This document shows positions 24,401 to 32,287 of a stretch of DNA of 64,000 nt, one piece after another. A program made the position numbers and the translations under genes. How positions within the stretch are numbered: the first letter of the stretch is position 1; each line of letters starts with the position of its first letter. The DNA lies in assembly GCF_030161575.1 (NCBI RefSeq), contig NZ_BSUL01000001.1:2461809-2525808 (forward strand). The letters run 5' to 3'. Below the pieces are notes generated by a model that was not told where the DNA came from, made no database searches, and worked only from the letters and a program-made list of their open reading frames with translations. The stretch is from Arenivirga flava. Lineage in GTDB: Bacteria > Actinomycetota > Actinomycetes > Actinomycetales > Microbacteriaceae.

Positions 24401-25068
24401 GCGTCGTCCTCCCGCGTGCTGAGCCGTGTGACCTCCTGCTGGAGACGGCTGGTGAAGTCTTCCACGCTCTCGCCCTCGGCGGCCCGCATCGGGTCGCCCA
24501 CGACGACGCGCACGGGCGGGCGGCCCTTGACCGGCCAGCTGCGGTTGCGGGGCATGGCGCGCTGCGCGTCGACGAGCCCGATCGGCACCACGGGCACGTC
24601 GGTGCCGATGGCCAGCGCCGCGGCGCCCGGCTTGAAGCGCCGGATGCCCTCGCCGTTGCGGGCGCGACCGCCCTCGGGGAACAGCAGCAGCGGCACGCCG
24701 GCCTCGATGAGCGCCTTCGACAGCCGCGGCCGATTGCGGCCGCCCGAGCGGTCGACCGGGTACGCGTTGAAGAAGAGCACCGTGAGCCAGGTGCGCCATT
24801 TGACGTCGAAGAAGTAGTCGGCGGCGGCGCCGGCGGCGAGGTGCTTGGCCCAGCGCCACGGCAGCGCGCCGAAGATGAGGGGCGCGTCGAGGTGGCTGGA
24901 GTGGTTCGCCACCACGATGAAGGCGCCCTTGAGGCCGCGCAGGTGCTCGTGGCCGGTGACGGTCACGCGCACGAGGCGCCAGACGACGGGCCGCAGCAGT
25001 CCGCGCTGCGCGACGAAGCGCGCCGCGGTGAGGGCGGGTGATCGGAACCGGCGGACGGGGTCGTTCAT
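24397..25068 (-). CDS. PlsC-like lysophospholipid/DHAP acyltransferase
   Basis: Membrane-associated acyltransferase of the PlsC family, 223 residues. Motif I is NHSSHLD (His56, Asp61), motif III is FPEGGR (130-135), and VPIGLVDAQRAMP supplies motif IV. The family transfers acyl groups to glycerol-3-phosphate-type acceptors. Given overlapping neighbours of AGPS and SDR type, this one may acylate DHAP (the GNPAT role) or the sn-2 position of an alkyl-glycerophosphate; sequence alone does not decide. ATGA overlaps with both neighbours. Confidence 0.85.
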   Translation of the reverse strand: MNDPVRRFRSPALTAARFVAQRGLLRPVVWRLVRVTVTGHEHLRGLKGAFIVVANHSSHLDAPLIFGALPWRWAKHLAAGAAADYFFDVKWRTWLTVLFFNAYPVDRSGGRNRPRLSKALIEAGVPLLLFPEGGRARNGEGIRRFKPGAAALAIGTDVPVVPIGLVDAQRAMPRNRSWPVKGRPPVRVVVGDPMRAAEGESVEDFTSRLQQEVTRLSTREDDA

Positions 25069-25877
25069 CCGCGGGTCTGCTCGCTCGAATGCTCCACGGC
25101 AGATGATTCGGAGCGGCGAGCGGATGAGATGCGTCCCGAGATCGCGCGGATCGCACCGCGGGGCAGGTGACGGCAGAAGAACAGCAGCGTCTTGAACTTC
25201 GCGGACGGGGTGGAGATGACCCGGCCGCGCCGCGCATCCCGCAGCGCCGTCGAGATCAGCTGGTCCATGTCGACCCAGAGGATCGACGGGATCGACGAGG
25301 TGCCGATGCTGGCCCGCTCGTGGAACTCGGTGCGCACCCAGCCCGGGTTGAGCCCGGTGACCTGCACCCCCGTGCCGCGCAGCTCCACCGCGAGGCCCTC
25401 GCTGTAGGAGGCGACCCAGGCCTTGACGGCGGAGTAGGACCCCATGGTGATGTAACCGGCCACGCTGGCCACGTTGATGATGGTGCCGGCGCCGCGCGCC
25501 TTCATGGTGCGCCCGGCCGCGCCGCCGAGCACGAGCACCGCGCGGATCATCACGTCGATCGCCAGCTCGTGCACGCTCGTGTCCTTCGACAGCAGCGACT
25601 TGTGCACGCCGAAGCCGGCGTTGTTGACGAAGAGGTCGATGGGCCGGTCGGCCGACTCGAGCCGCTCGACGACGGTCTCGACGGCTGCACGATCGGCCAG
25701 ATCGGCGGAGATCGTCTCGACCGCGACGCCGTGCTCTGCCCGCAGCCGCTCGGCGGTCTCGGCGAGCCGCTGCTCGTTGCGGGCGACCAGCACGAGGTCG
25801 TAGCCGTCGCGCGCCAGAGCGGCGGCGAACGCGGCGCCGATGCCCGATGTACCGCCGGTCACAAGAGCCGTTAGCAT
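25065..25877 (-). CDS. Short-chain dehydrogenase/reductase
   Basis: Classical SDR of 270 residues: TGGTSGIG at residues 7-14 binds NAD(P), NNAG lies near residue 85-88, and Ser138, Tyr148 and Lys152 form the catalytic triad (VASVAG, YSAVK). The C-terminal tail (KFKTLLFFCRHLPRGAIRAI) is amphipathic and basic, suggesting membrane association. As first gene of the operon with an acyltransferase and AGPS-like gene, it is a candidate acyl/alkyl-DHAP reductase; this is inference. TAGGGT lies 7 nt before ATG 25877 (leaderless). Confidence 0.87.
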   Translation of the reverse strand: MLTALVTGGTSGIGAAFAAALARDGYDLVLVARNEQRLAETAERLRAEHGVAVETISADLADRAAVETVVERLESADRPIDLFVNNAGFGVHKSLLSKDTSVHELAIDVMIRAVLVLGGAAGRTMKARGAGTIINVASVAGYITMGSYSAVKAWVASYSEGLAVELRGTGVQVTGLNPGWVRTEFHERASIGTSSIPSILWVDMDQLISTALRDARRGRVISTPSAKFKTLLFFCRHLPRGAIRAISGRISSARRSESSAVEHSSEQTRG

Positions 25878-25884
25878 GTGGATA

Positions 25885-25909
25885 ACCCTACGGCACGGCC
25901 CTCGTGCCG
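25885..25909. promoter_or_regulatory. Promoter and small palindrome of the divergent lipid operons
   Basis: The 109-bp gap between the SDR and the first ferritin-like gene holds TAGGGT on the minus strand (25885-25890), 7 nt before the SDR start, next to CGGCACG-GCCCT-CGTGCCG (25891-25909), a 7-bp palindrome well placed to control both operons. Confidence 0.45.
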
Positions 25910-25986
25910 CCGTACGCGCACGCGGATGACCAATGCGGATCGCACGACGCCTCCGAAGCACCGTTGACCGACCAGGAGGAGGCCGG

Positions 25987-26898
25987 ATGACCCAGCTCGG
26001 AGACGCGGACGCGCCCGATCGCCAGCACGACGACGCATCGCTCGTCCCCGCCGCCGAGTTCACGGTGCGCGAGTTCGCCCGCACCGCGGCGGGCAGCCAC
26101 CGCGACAGCCTCGACCTCGCCGCCTACGAGCGCGAGCCGCTCGACGGCGCCACGCTCGAGCTCGTCGACTTCCTGGCGCGCCTCGAGCGCTCGACCATGG
26201 CGCAGCTGCGCAGCGTGCTCGTCACGCCCACGCACAAGGACGCCCGCATCACCGCGTTCCTCGTGACCTGGGCGTACGAGAAGTACTGGATCGCGGATGC
26301 GCTCGAGGCCGTGCTGAGTGCGCATCCCGGATACGCGCCCGCCGAGTCCCGCGGGCCGGGCAGGCTGACCGCGCTGCGGCGCTCGCTGGCCGACCGCTTC
26401 GAGCCCATCCGCGAATCCGTCGTCGCGAATCTCATCGGCGAGGACGTCGTCGCGGTGCACACCACCACCGGCGTCGTCGACGAGTGGACCACCCGCGCCG
26501 CCTTCGAGGCGCTGCGCGACGGCAGCGCCAACACCGAGTTCCGCGCCATGCTCGAACGCCTGCTGGGCGTGAAGGAGCGCCACGGCGCGTTCTTCGCGGC
26601 GCAGACCCGCGACCGCCTGCGGCGCTCGCCGAAGGCCGCGAAGCTCACCCGCAAGCGCCTCGCCCGCCAGCACTGGCCGCTCGGCGCGATCGACGAGGAC
26701 CCGCAGCTGGCCGCCCGCTTCTTCGACGCGCTGCTGCCCGACGCGACCATCGCCGCGATCGACGCGCGCGTCGAGGCCTATCCCGGGCTCGCCGGGCTCG
26801 GGCTGCTGCGGCGCGCGAAGTCCGGCCAGCCCGCCATCACCCGCGCCGCTGAGGCGCTCGGCCGTACGGCCGCCGACGTGAGGAACCGCATCCGATGA
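25987..26898 (+). CDS. Ferritin-like protein with degenerate di-iron site
   Basis: 303-residue helical protein clearly paralogous to the protein at 29190-29987 (shared LVTPTHKD/LVTPSHKE, ANLIGEDVVAVH/GNLIGDDFVAVH and RHGAFFAAQ/RHVAFYASQ). Aligning the two shows that Glu67, Glu166 and His199 are kept while three metal-ligand positions are lost: Lys99 for Glu, Ile102 for His, Lys196 for Glu. It therefore probably cannot assemble a normal di-iron centre and may be a structural or regulatory partner of its paralogue. ATG 25987 has a GGAGGAGG ribosome site, and the stop overlaps the start of the reductase gene. About 20 extra N-terminal residues are hydrophilic. Confidence 0.72.
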   Translation: MTQLGDADAPDRQHDDASLVPAAEFTVREFARTAAGSHRDSLDLAAYEREPLDGATLELVDFLARLERSTMAQLRSVLVTPTHKDARITAFLVTWAYEKYWIADALEAVLSAHPGYAPAESRGPGRLTALRRSLADRFEPIRESVVANLIGEDVVAVHTTTGVVDEWTTRAAFEALRDGSANTEFRAMLERLLGVKERHGAFFAAQTRDRLRRSPKAAKLTRKRLARQHWPLGAIDEDPQLAARFFDALLPDATIAAIDARVEAYPGLAGLGLLRRAKSGQPAITRAAEALGRTAADVRNRIR

Positions 26899-29159
26899 CG
26901 TCCACGAACACCGACCTCGGCGAAGCCCATGTGCTGCTCACCGGCGCCACCGGCTTCGTCGGCCAGGCGATCCTCGAACGCCTGCTGACCGACCACGCCG
27001 GCACCCGCATCTCGGTGCTGGTGCGCCGCAAGGGCGCCACCACGGCGCAGCAGCGCGTCGAGAACCTGCTGCGCAAGACCGTGTTCCAGCCGTGGCGCGA
27101 CGCCGTCGGCGAGGAGGAGGCGCGCCGCATCCTGCGCGAGCGCGTGTCGGTGCTGGAGGGCGACCTCGGCTCGGTGCCCGCGCTGCCCGCCGACCTCGAC
27201 CTCGTGCTGCACAGCGCCAGCACCGTGAGCTTCGACCCGCCGATCGACAAGGCCTTCGAGACCAACGTCGGCGGCGCCACCGGTCTCTACGGCGCGCTGC
27301 TCGCCGCCGGCGCCGACCCGCACGTCGTCCACATCTCGACCGCCTACGTGAACGGCGCCCGCAAGGGCATCGTCGCCGAGCGCGCCGTCGACCACGACGT
27401 CGACTGGCGGCTCGAGGAGGCCTCCAGCAAGCAGGCCCGCGAGCGGGTCGAGTTCTCGAGCCGCCGACCGGAGGCGCTGCGCCGCTTCCTGCACGAGGCC
27501 CGCGGCGAGGTCGGCAAGGTCGGCCCGCAGGCCGTCGCCGAGGCGGCGGAGGCCGCCCGCAAGCGCTGGGTCGACGCGCAGCTCGTCGACCGCGGCCGCC
27601 TGCGCGCCGAGAGCCTCGGCTGGACGGACGTCTACACGCTCACCAAGGCGCTCGCCGAGCGCGTCGCCGAGGAGCTCTGGGCCGGCGACGGCCACCGCCT
27701 CTCCGTGGTGCGCCCGTCCATCATCGAGAGCGCCGTCAGCCACCCGTATTCCGGATGGATCGATGGCTTCAAGGTCGCCGACCCGCTGATCCTGGCCTAC
27801 GGACGCGGCCAGCTGCCCGAGTTCCCGGGCGTGCCCGACAGCGTGCTCGACATCATCCCCGTCGACTACGTGGTGAACGCGATCCTGGCCGCCGCGGCGA
27901 ACCCGGCGCCCGCATCCGAGCCGCAGTACTTCCACGTGGCCAGCGGCAAGAGCAACCCGCTGCCGTTCCACGAGATGTACGAGAACGTCAACGAGTACTT
28001 CACCGCCAACCCGATCCCGGCGGAGGAGGGCCCGATCGCGGTGCCCAGCTGGCGCTTCCCGGGCGTGCGCCGCGTGGAGCGCGCGCTCGCGAGTCGCGAG
28101 CAGCGCACTGCGCAGGCGGAGCGGCTCGTCTCGCGCCTGCCCGCGACCACCCGTTCGCGCAAGTGGCTCGACCTCATCCAGTCGGCCAAGCACGAGCTCG
28201 AGACAATGCGCGGCTACACCGACCTGTACCGCGCCTACGTGCAGACCGAGATCATCTTCGACGACAGCCGCGCCAAGGCGCTGCACGCCGGCCTGCCCGA
28301 CGCGCTGCGCGAGGATCGCGGCTTCGACGTCTCGGTGATCGACTGGCACCACTACTTCCAGCAGGTGCACTTCCCATCGATCACGACGCTGACGAGGGCC
28401 TTCGCCAACCGCAACGCCGGCGGCGCGAAGGCCCGCAAGGCGCTGCCCGAGCGCACCGACGTCGTCGCGGTCTTCGACCTCGAGGGCACGGTGCTCGAGG
28501 CCAACCTCGTCGAGCAGTACCTGTGGCTGCGCCTCGCGGACAAGGGCGCGGCGCTCTACCCGCGCGAGGCTGCGCGCATCCTCGCCACCTTCCCCACCTA
28601 CCTGGCGGCGGAACGGCGAGCGCGCGGCGAGTTCATCCGCTCGTTCCTGCGCCTGTACAAGGGGATGCGCACCGCCGACATCCAGCGCCTGGTCGAGGGC
28701 CGCGTCGGCCGGCAGCTGCGCGCGCACCTGCTCACCGAGGCGCTGCAGCGCGTGGCCGAGCACCGCGCCGCCGGCCACCGCACCGTGCTGGTGACCGGCG
28801 GCATCGACCTGGTGACCGCATCCGTCGCCCCGTACTTCGACGAGGTCATCGCGGGACGGATGCACGAGCGCGACGGCGTGCTCACCGGCTACCTGGCGAC
28901 CCCGCCGCTGGTCGACGAGGCGCGCGCGGCGTGGCTCAAGCACTACGCGGCCGAGCACGGGCTGAACCTGGGCAAGTCGTACGGCTACGGCGACAGCCAC
29001 GCCGACCGGGCCTGGCTGTCGCTGGTCGGCAACCCGACGGCGGTCAACCCGGACGCGCATCTCTATCGATACGCTCGCAGCAAGCGCTGGGACGTCGCGG
29101 ACTGGACCCGCAAGGGCGCCACCCCACCCGCCGCCGCCGCGGCTCCGAACAACGACTGA
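26895..29159 (+). CDS. Fatty acyl-CoA reductase fused to a HAD-IB domain
   Basis: Two-domain protein of 754 residues. The N-terminal part (about 1-390) is a male-sterility-type reductase: TGATGFVG near residues 17-24, HSASTVSFDPP, STAYVNG, Tyr247-x3-Lys251 (YTLTK) and RPSIIES. Such enzymes reduce acyl-CoA to fatty alcohol. The C-terminal part (about 520-740) is HAD-IB: motif I is FDLEGTV, with Glu where the second Asp is usual, motif II VTGG, and motif IV GYGDSHAD. The HAD domain resembles the separate HAD gene at 20.7-21.5 kb. Fusions of this order occur in actinobacteria. In this operon it would supply the alcohol for the AGPS-like enzyme. Start overlaps the previous stop (ATGA). Confidence 0.85.
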   Translation: MTSTNTDLGEAHVLLTGATGFVGQAILERLLTDHAGTRISVLVRRKGATTAQQRVENLLRKTVFQPWRDAVGEEEARRILRERVSVLEGDLGSVPALPADLDLVLHSASTVSFDPPIDKAFETNVGGATGLYGALLAAGADPHVVHISTAYVNGARKGIVAERAVDHDVDWRLEEASSKQARERVEFSSRRPEALRRFLHEARGEVGKVGPQAVAEAAEAARKRWVDAQLVDRGRLRAESLGWTDVYTLTKALAERVAEELWAGDGHRLSVVRPSIIESAVSHPYSGWIDGFKVADPLILAYGRGQLPEFPGVPDSVLDIIPVDYVVNAILAAAANPAPASEPQYFHVASGKSNPLPFHEMYENVNEYFTANPIPAEEGPIAVPSWRFPGVRRVERALASREQRTAQAERLVSRLPATTRSRKWLDLIQSAKHELETMRGYTDLYRAYVQTEIIFDDSRAKALHAGLPDALREDRGFDVSVIDWHHYFQQVHFPSITTLTRAFANRNAGGAKARKALPERTDVVAVFDLEGTVLEANLVEQYLWLRLADKGAALYPREAARILATFPTYLAAERRARGEFIRSFLRLYKGMRTADIQRLVEGRVGRQLRAHLLTEALQRVAEHRAAGHRTVLVTGGIDLVTASVAPYFDEVIAGRMHERDGVLTGYLATPPLVDEARAAWLKHYAAEHGLNLGKSYGYGDSHADRAWLSLVGNPTAVNPDAHLYRYARSKRWDVADWTRKGATPPAAAAAPNND

Positions 29160-29189
29160 CCCGCTCGCACGCCCGAAGGACCGCACACC

Positions 29190-29987
29190 ATGGCATTCGA
29201 CATCGACCAGTACACCGAGACCAGCGAGGGTGTGGGCTGGGACGATCTGGACTTCGACGCGTTCAAGACGCATCCGCTGCCGGAGCAGACGCTGCGCAGC
29301 CTGCGCTACATGTGCGACGTCGAGTACCACACGGTCTGCTACCTGCGCGATCTGCTGGTGACGCCATCGCACAAGGAGCGCGACGTGAGCGCGTTCATGA
29401 CGATGTGGAACCGCGAGGAGTTCTGGCACGGCGAGGCGCTCGCCGCCGTGCTCGGCATGCACGGCATCACGGTCGACTTCGACCAGCTCAAGGCCACCCG
29501 CCTCAAGCTCGGTTGGCGCGACAAGATCGCCCCGCTGAAGCAGGCGATCGCGGGCAACCTCATCGGCGACGACTTCGTGGCCGTGCACATGAGCTGGGGC
29601 GCGGCCAACGAGTGGAGCGCGGTCGCGGCCTACCGCCGGCTGGCGAAGCTCGAGGACCACCCCGCGCTCTCCCCGCTGCTCAAGCGCATCGCGCAGCAGG
29701 AGACCCGCCACGTGGCGTTCTACGCCTCGCAGGCCCGCGAGCGGCTCGCCAAGAGCAAGGTCGCGCAGAAGCTGACCCGCCTCGCCCTGTCCAAGGCATG
29801 GGGCCCGGTCGGCTCGTCGATCAGCTCCGACGACGACGTCAAGCACGTGATGGGGCACCTCTTCGGCTCGGAGGAGGGCGTCAAGGAGGTCGCGCGCATC
29901 GATGCCAACATCGCCAAGCTGCCCGGCATGGAGGGGCTTACCATCGTGGGCGACTCGCTGCGCAAGCGCGGGGTCGTCGCGGCGTAG
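29190..29987 (+). CDS. Ferritin-like di-iron protein (desaturase/oxygenase type)
   Basis: 265-residue helical protein with a complete class-II di-iron ligand pattern: Glu45, then Glu77-x2-His80 (EEFWH), Glu141 (ANEW), and Glu171-x2-His174 (ETRH). This E...ExxH...E...ExxH order is that of soluble acyl-ACP desaturases and related oxidases. No transmembrane segment is seen. It closes the operon with the degenerate paralogue and the acyl reductase, so it could desaturate or hydroxylate an acyl or alkyl chain, for instance forming the vinyl ether of a plasmalogen. Function not established. GAAGGA precedes the ATG. Confidence 0.75.
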   Translation: MAFDIDQYTETSEGVGWDDLDFDAFKTHPLPEQTLRSLRYMCDVEYHTVCYLRDLLVTPSHKERDVSAFMTMWNREEFWHGEALAAVLGMHGITVDFDQLKATRLKLGWRDKIAPLKQAIAGNLIGDDFVAVHMSWGAANEWSAVAAYRRLAKLEDHPALSPLLKRIAQQETRHVAFYASQARERLAKSKVAQKLTRLALSKAWGPVGSSISSDDDVKHVMGHLFGSEEGVKEVARIDANIAKLPGMEGLTIVGDSLRKRGVVAA

Positions 29988-30076
29988 GTGGTTCCACCCG
30001 GCTCCCCTGGAACGGGGAGTTCGTCGTGCCCGCCGGCTCCGTAGCCTGAACCGGCGATACGAGCAGGGGGATGCAC

Positions 30077-30730
30077 ATGGCCGCTCAGGCTGGATGGTAC
30101 GACGACGCGACGGTTCCGGGGCAGGAGCGCTACTGGGACGGCGAGGCCTGGACCGAGCAGGTTCAGCCGAAGGCGCAGCCGCACCCGCAGCGCCGCAAGC
30201 GCGCCGTGCGGCTGCCCTTCGTGATCGCGATCGGCGTCGGTGCCCTGCTGCTCGGCGTGGCGATCGGCGGCGCCGGCAGCGACCCGACCCGCAGCGCCGA
30301 GTACCTCGCGGTGTCCGAGGAGCTCGTCGTGGCCGAGGACGCCTCGGCGGAGCTCGCGGAGGAGACCGCGGCGCTCGAGGAGGAGCTCGACGCGCTCTCC
30401 GACGAGGTGGCGCAGCTGGCCGAGCAGCAGCAGGCGGTGGTCGACGCGGAGACTGCGGTGGCAGCGCGTGAGACGGCGGCCGACGAGCGCGACGCTGAGC
30501 TGCAGCAGCGCGAGAGCGACCTGCAGGGGCGGGAGACGGCGGTGCAGACCCGGGAGAGCTCCGTCTCGCAGCCTGCGCCCCCGGCGGCTCAGCCCAGCGC
30601 GTCCGCGCCCTCCGCGTACTACGAGAACTGCACCGCGGCGCGCAACGCCGGCGCTGCGCCCGTGCGGTCGGGTGACCCGGGCTACGGGCGGCATCTCGAC
30701 CGCGACGGCGACGGCGTGGGCTGCGAGTAA
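30077..30730 (+). CDS. DUF2510/excalibur-domain membrane protein
   Basis: 217-residue protein. The N-terminus (QAGWYDDATVPGQERYWDG) is a DUF2510 domain; LPFVIAIGVGALLLGVAIGG is one transmembrane helix; about 90 residues of Glu/Ala-rich coiled coil follow (EELVVAEDASAELAEETAAL); the C-terminus is an excalibur calcium-binding motif (DRDGDGVGCE), expected outside the cell. ATG 30077 is preferred over ATG 30071 because GGGGG lies too close to the latter. Calcium binding is a family prediction. Possible role: cell-wall-associated scaffold. Confidence 0.82.
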   Translation: MAAQAGWYDDATVPGQERYWDGEAWTEQVQPKAQPHPQRRKRAVRLPFVIAIGVGALLLGVAIGGAGSDPTRSAEYLAVSEELVVAEDASAELAEETAALEEELDALSDEVAQLAEQQQAVVDAETAVAARETAADERDAELQQRESDLQGRETAVQTRESSVSQPAPPAAQPSASAPSAYYENCTAARNAGAAPVRSGDPGYGRHLDRDGDGVGCE

Positions 30731-30732
30731 GC

Positions 30733-31338
30733 TCAGCCGGCCTGCATGGGCCCGACCTCGAGCAGCTCGACGCCGGTCGTGCAGGCGATGAGGTCGTCGG
30801 TCTCGATGAACAGCGAACCCTCGTCGCCGGGCGGGTAGACGCGGAAACCGTCCGCGTCACGCGACTGGCAGTCGGCGTTGGAGTAGTTCAGCGCCTGCTC
30901 GACCATCAGGGGCGCGTAGGCGGAGCCGCCCGGTTCCAGCACGACGGTCGCATCGCCGTAGCGCCCGCTGCGGTCCTGCGTGGCCGGTTCGCCGAGCTGC
31001 GTGCCGTCGCCGCCCCCGACGAACGAGACGCCCGGCCAGCCCTGCAGGGAGCAGGAGGCTGCGCCCTCGTTGACGAGCACGAGGCGCAGGCCGAAGGAGC
31101 CTGCGGCGCCGCCGCCCTCGTCCGTCACGGCGGTACCGCTGAGGTCGCTCGCGAGGCAGCGGGGCGGCTCTCCCTGCGACGTCGCGCTGGGGGACGGTGT
31201 CGGACTCGCGGTCGGGGAGGTGCTCGCGGGCGGAGGGCTCGACGACGCAGTGGGTTGCGGAGCGGCGGCTCCCGAGCAACCTGCGAGGGCGAGGGCGAGC
31301 ATCGTGGCGGCAGCGGCCGTCGGCAGCATTCTGCGCAT
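30733..31338 (-). CDS. DUF4232 lipoprotein
   Basis: Secreted lipoprotein of 201 residues. A signal peptide with lipobox LALAGC (Cys near residue 21) is followed by a Ser/Pro/Thr-rich linker and a DUF4232 domain (CLASDLSGTAVTDEGGGAAG, LVNEGAASCSLQGWPGVSFV, and paired cysteines later). Function unknown; such proteins are frequent in actinobacteria. Convergent with the excalibur gene, with 2 bp between the stops. Confidence 0.85.
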   Translation of the reverse strand: MRRMLPTAAAATMLALALAGCSGAAAPQPTASSSPPPASTSPTASPTPSPSATSQGEPPRCLASDLSGTAVTDEGGGAAGSFGLRLVLVNEGAASCSLQGWPGVSFVGGGDGTQLGEPATQDRSGRYGDATVVLEPGGSAYAPLMVEQALNYSNADCQSRDADGFRVYPPGDEGSLFIETDDLIACTTGVELLEVGPMQAG

Positions 31339-31756
31339 GCTCCGACGCTGCCACCGCAGCGGATGCGCGCCGCCGGCTCCCGGCGCGCATCCACGCAGCG
31401 CCGATGCGGTGCTCAAGCAGCGCCTGGCGACGAGCTCGACTCGGTGGGCCCCACTTCGGCGATGCAGTACGCGGACGACTCTGGAGCATCGGCCGCGGTA
31501 CGGCTTTGTCGTGGCGGTACTGCTTCCCGCGACTCGGCGGTGCTCGGGCCGCGGTGACCGTGCGGCGCGACTCGGCGGTCCTTGCTTCGGCGATGCAGTA
31601 CGCGGACGACTCTGGAGCATCGGCCGCGGTACGGCTTCGTCGTCGCGGTACTGCTTCCCGCGACTCGGCGGTGCTCGGAGCGCCGTGACCGTGCGGCGCG
31701 ACTCGGCGGTGCTCGGGGCGCGGTGACCGCGGGCACGGACGAGGGCGACGCGCGGT
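31339..31756. other. 418-bp gene-free repeat region
   Basis: Between the DUF4232 lipoprotein and the Nudix gene. Its core is two tandem 131-bp repeats (31454-31715); the rest is GC-rich sequence in which I see no gene. Confidence 0.7.
31454..31715. repeat. Two tandem 131-bp repeats
   Basis: Unit 1 is 31454-31584 and unit 2 31585-31715. Both begin CTTCGGCGATGCAGTACGCG and differ at a few positions. Each unit contains the inverted pair GCAGTAC...GTACTGC (31464-31470 and 31517-31523 in unit 1). A shorter relative lies at 39285-39344. The repeated ACTCGGCGGT segments give the region a nested look. Confidence 0.8.
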
Positions 31757-32155
31757 TCAGGCGAGCGCGTCGAGCGCCGCGCGCGTCGACGCGGTGAGCG
31801 GATGCGGCAGGTCGTCGAGCGCGAACCATCCGATCGCCGCGTGCTTGGCCGGCTCGAGGTTGCGCGGCTCGCCCTCGACCGCGGTCGCCAGCAGCACCGG
31901 CGAGACCCAGTGCGTGCCGCGCTCGGCGTCGATCTGATCGGTCACTGCCAGCAGCCGCAGCGGGCCGAGCCCGATCCCGAGCTCCTCGCGGATCTCGCGG
32001 CGCGCGGCCTGCTCGACCGTCTCGAAGAGCTCCACCTTGCCGCCGGGGATGCCCCAGCATCCGCTCTCCGGCTCGCGGAGACGTTGCAGCAGCAGGATAC
32101 GGCCGTCCGCGACGATCGCGGCCCCGCATCCGCTCCTCGGCTCGACCTGGCTCAC
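31757..32155 (-). CDS. Nudix hydrolase
   Basis: Pyrophosphohydrolase of about 132 residues. The Nudix box GKVELFETVEQAARREIREE(LG) is complete, and PGG precedes it. The related MutT/ADP-ribose types hydrolyse nucleoside diphosphate derivatives; the substrate is unknown. GTG 32155 is chosen because TACCGT lies exactly 6 nt before it; ATG 32176 is an alternative with a GGGGAGG site. Confidence 0.85.
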   Translation of the reverse strand: MSQVEPRSGCGAAIVADGRILLLQRLREPESGCWGIPGGKVELFETVEQAARREIREELGIGLGPLRLLAVTDQIDAERGTHWVSPVLLATAVEGEPRNLEPAKHAAIGWFALDDLPHPLTASTRAALDALA

Positions 32156-32161
32156 GCTGCG

Positions 32162-32167
32162 ACGGTA
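32162..32167 (-). promoter_or_regulatory. -10 box of the Nudix gene (leaderless)
   Basis: TACCGT (minus strand), 6 nt before GTG 32155. Confidence 0.5.
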
Positions 32168-32235
32168 GCAGCGCATCCGCTCCTCCCCAGGGGGTCGGGC
32201 GCAGGGAGGGACGAGTGCAGGGGGCCGGGCGCAGC

Positions 32236-32269
32236 GACGCCCCCTCGCCGCGGACGGCGAGGGGGCGTC
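32236..32269 (-). terminator. Terminator of the sugar ABC transporter operon
   Basis: A perfect 15-bp stem (GACGCCCCCTCGCCG and complement) with loop CGGA directly downstream of the permease stop. Confidence 0.85.
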
Positions 32270-32287
32270 GAGTGATGCCGGAGCGGG

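Noticed and set aside
26778-30860. 1,360-codon open frame on the minus strand across the acyl-reductase operon
   Set aside because: Antisense shadow of three clearly conserved plus-strand genes. The translation is low-complexity (Arg/Ala/His/Leu-rich), and long antisense frames are expected at this GC content.
31454-31715. Possible CRISPR array
   Set aside because: Only two long, tandem, nearly identical 131-bp units; no short repeats with unique spacers and no cas genes.
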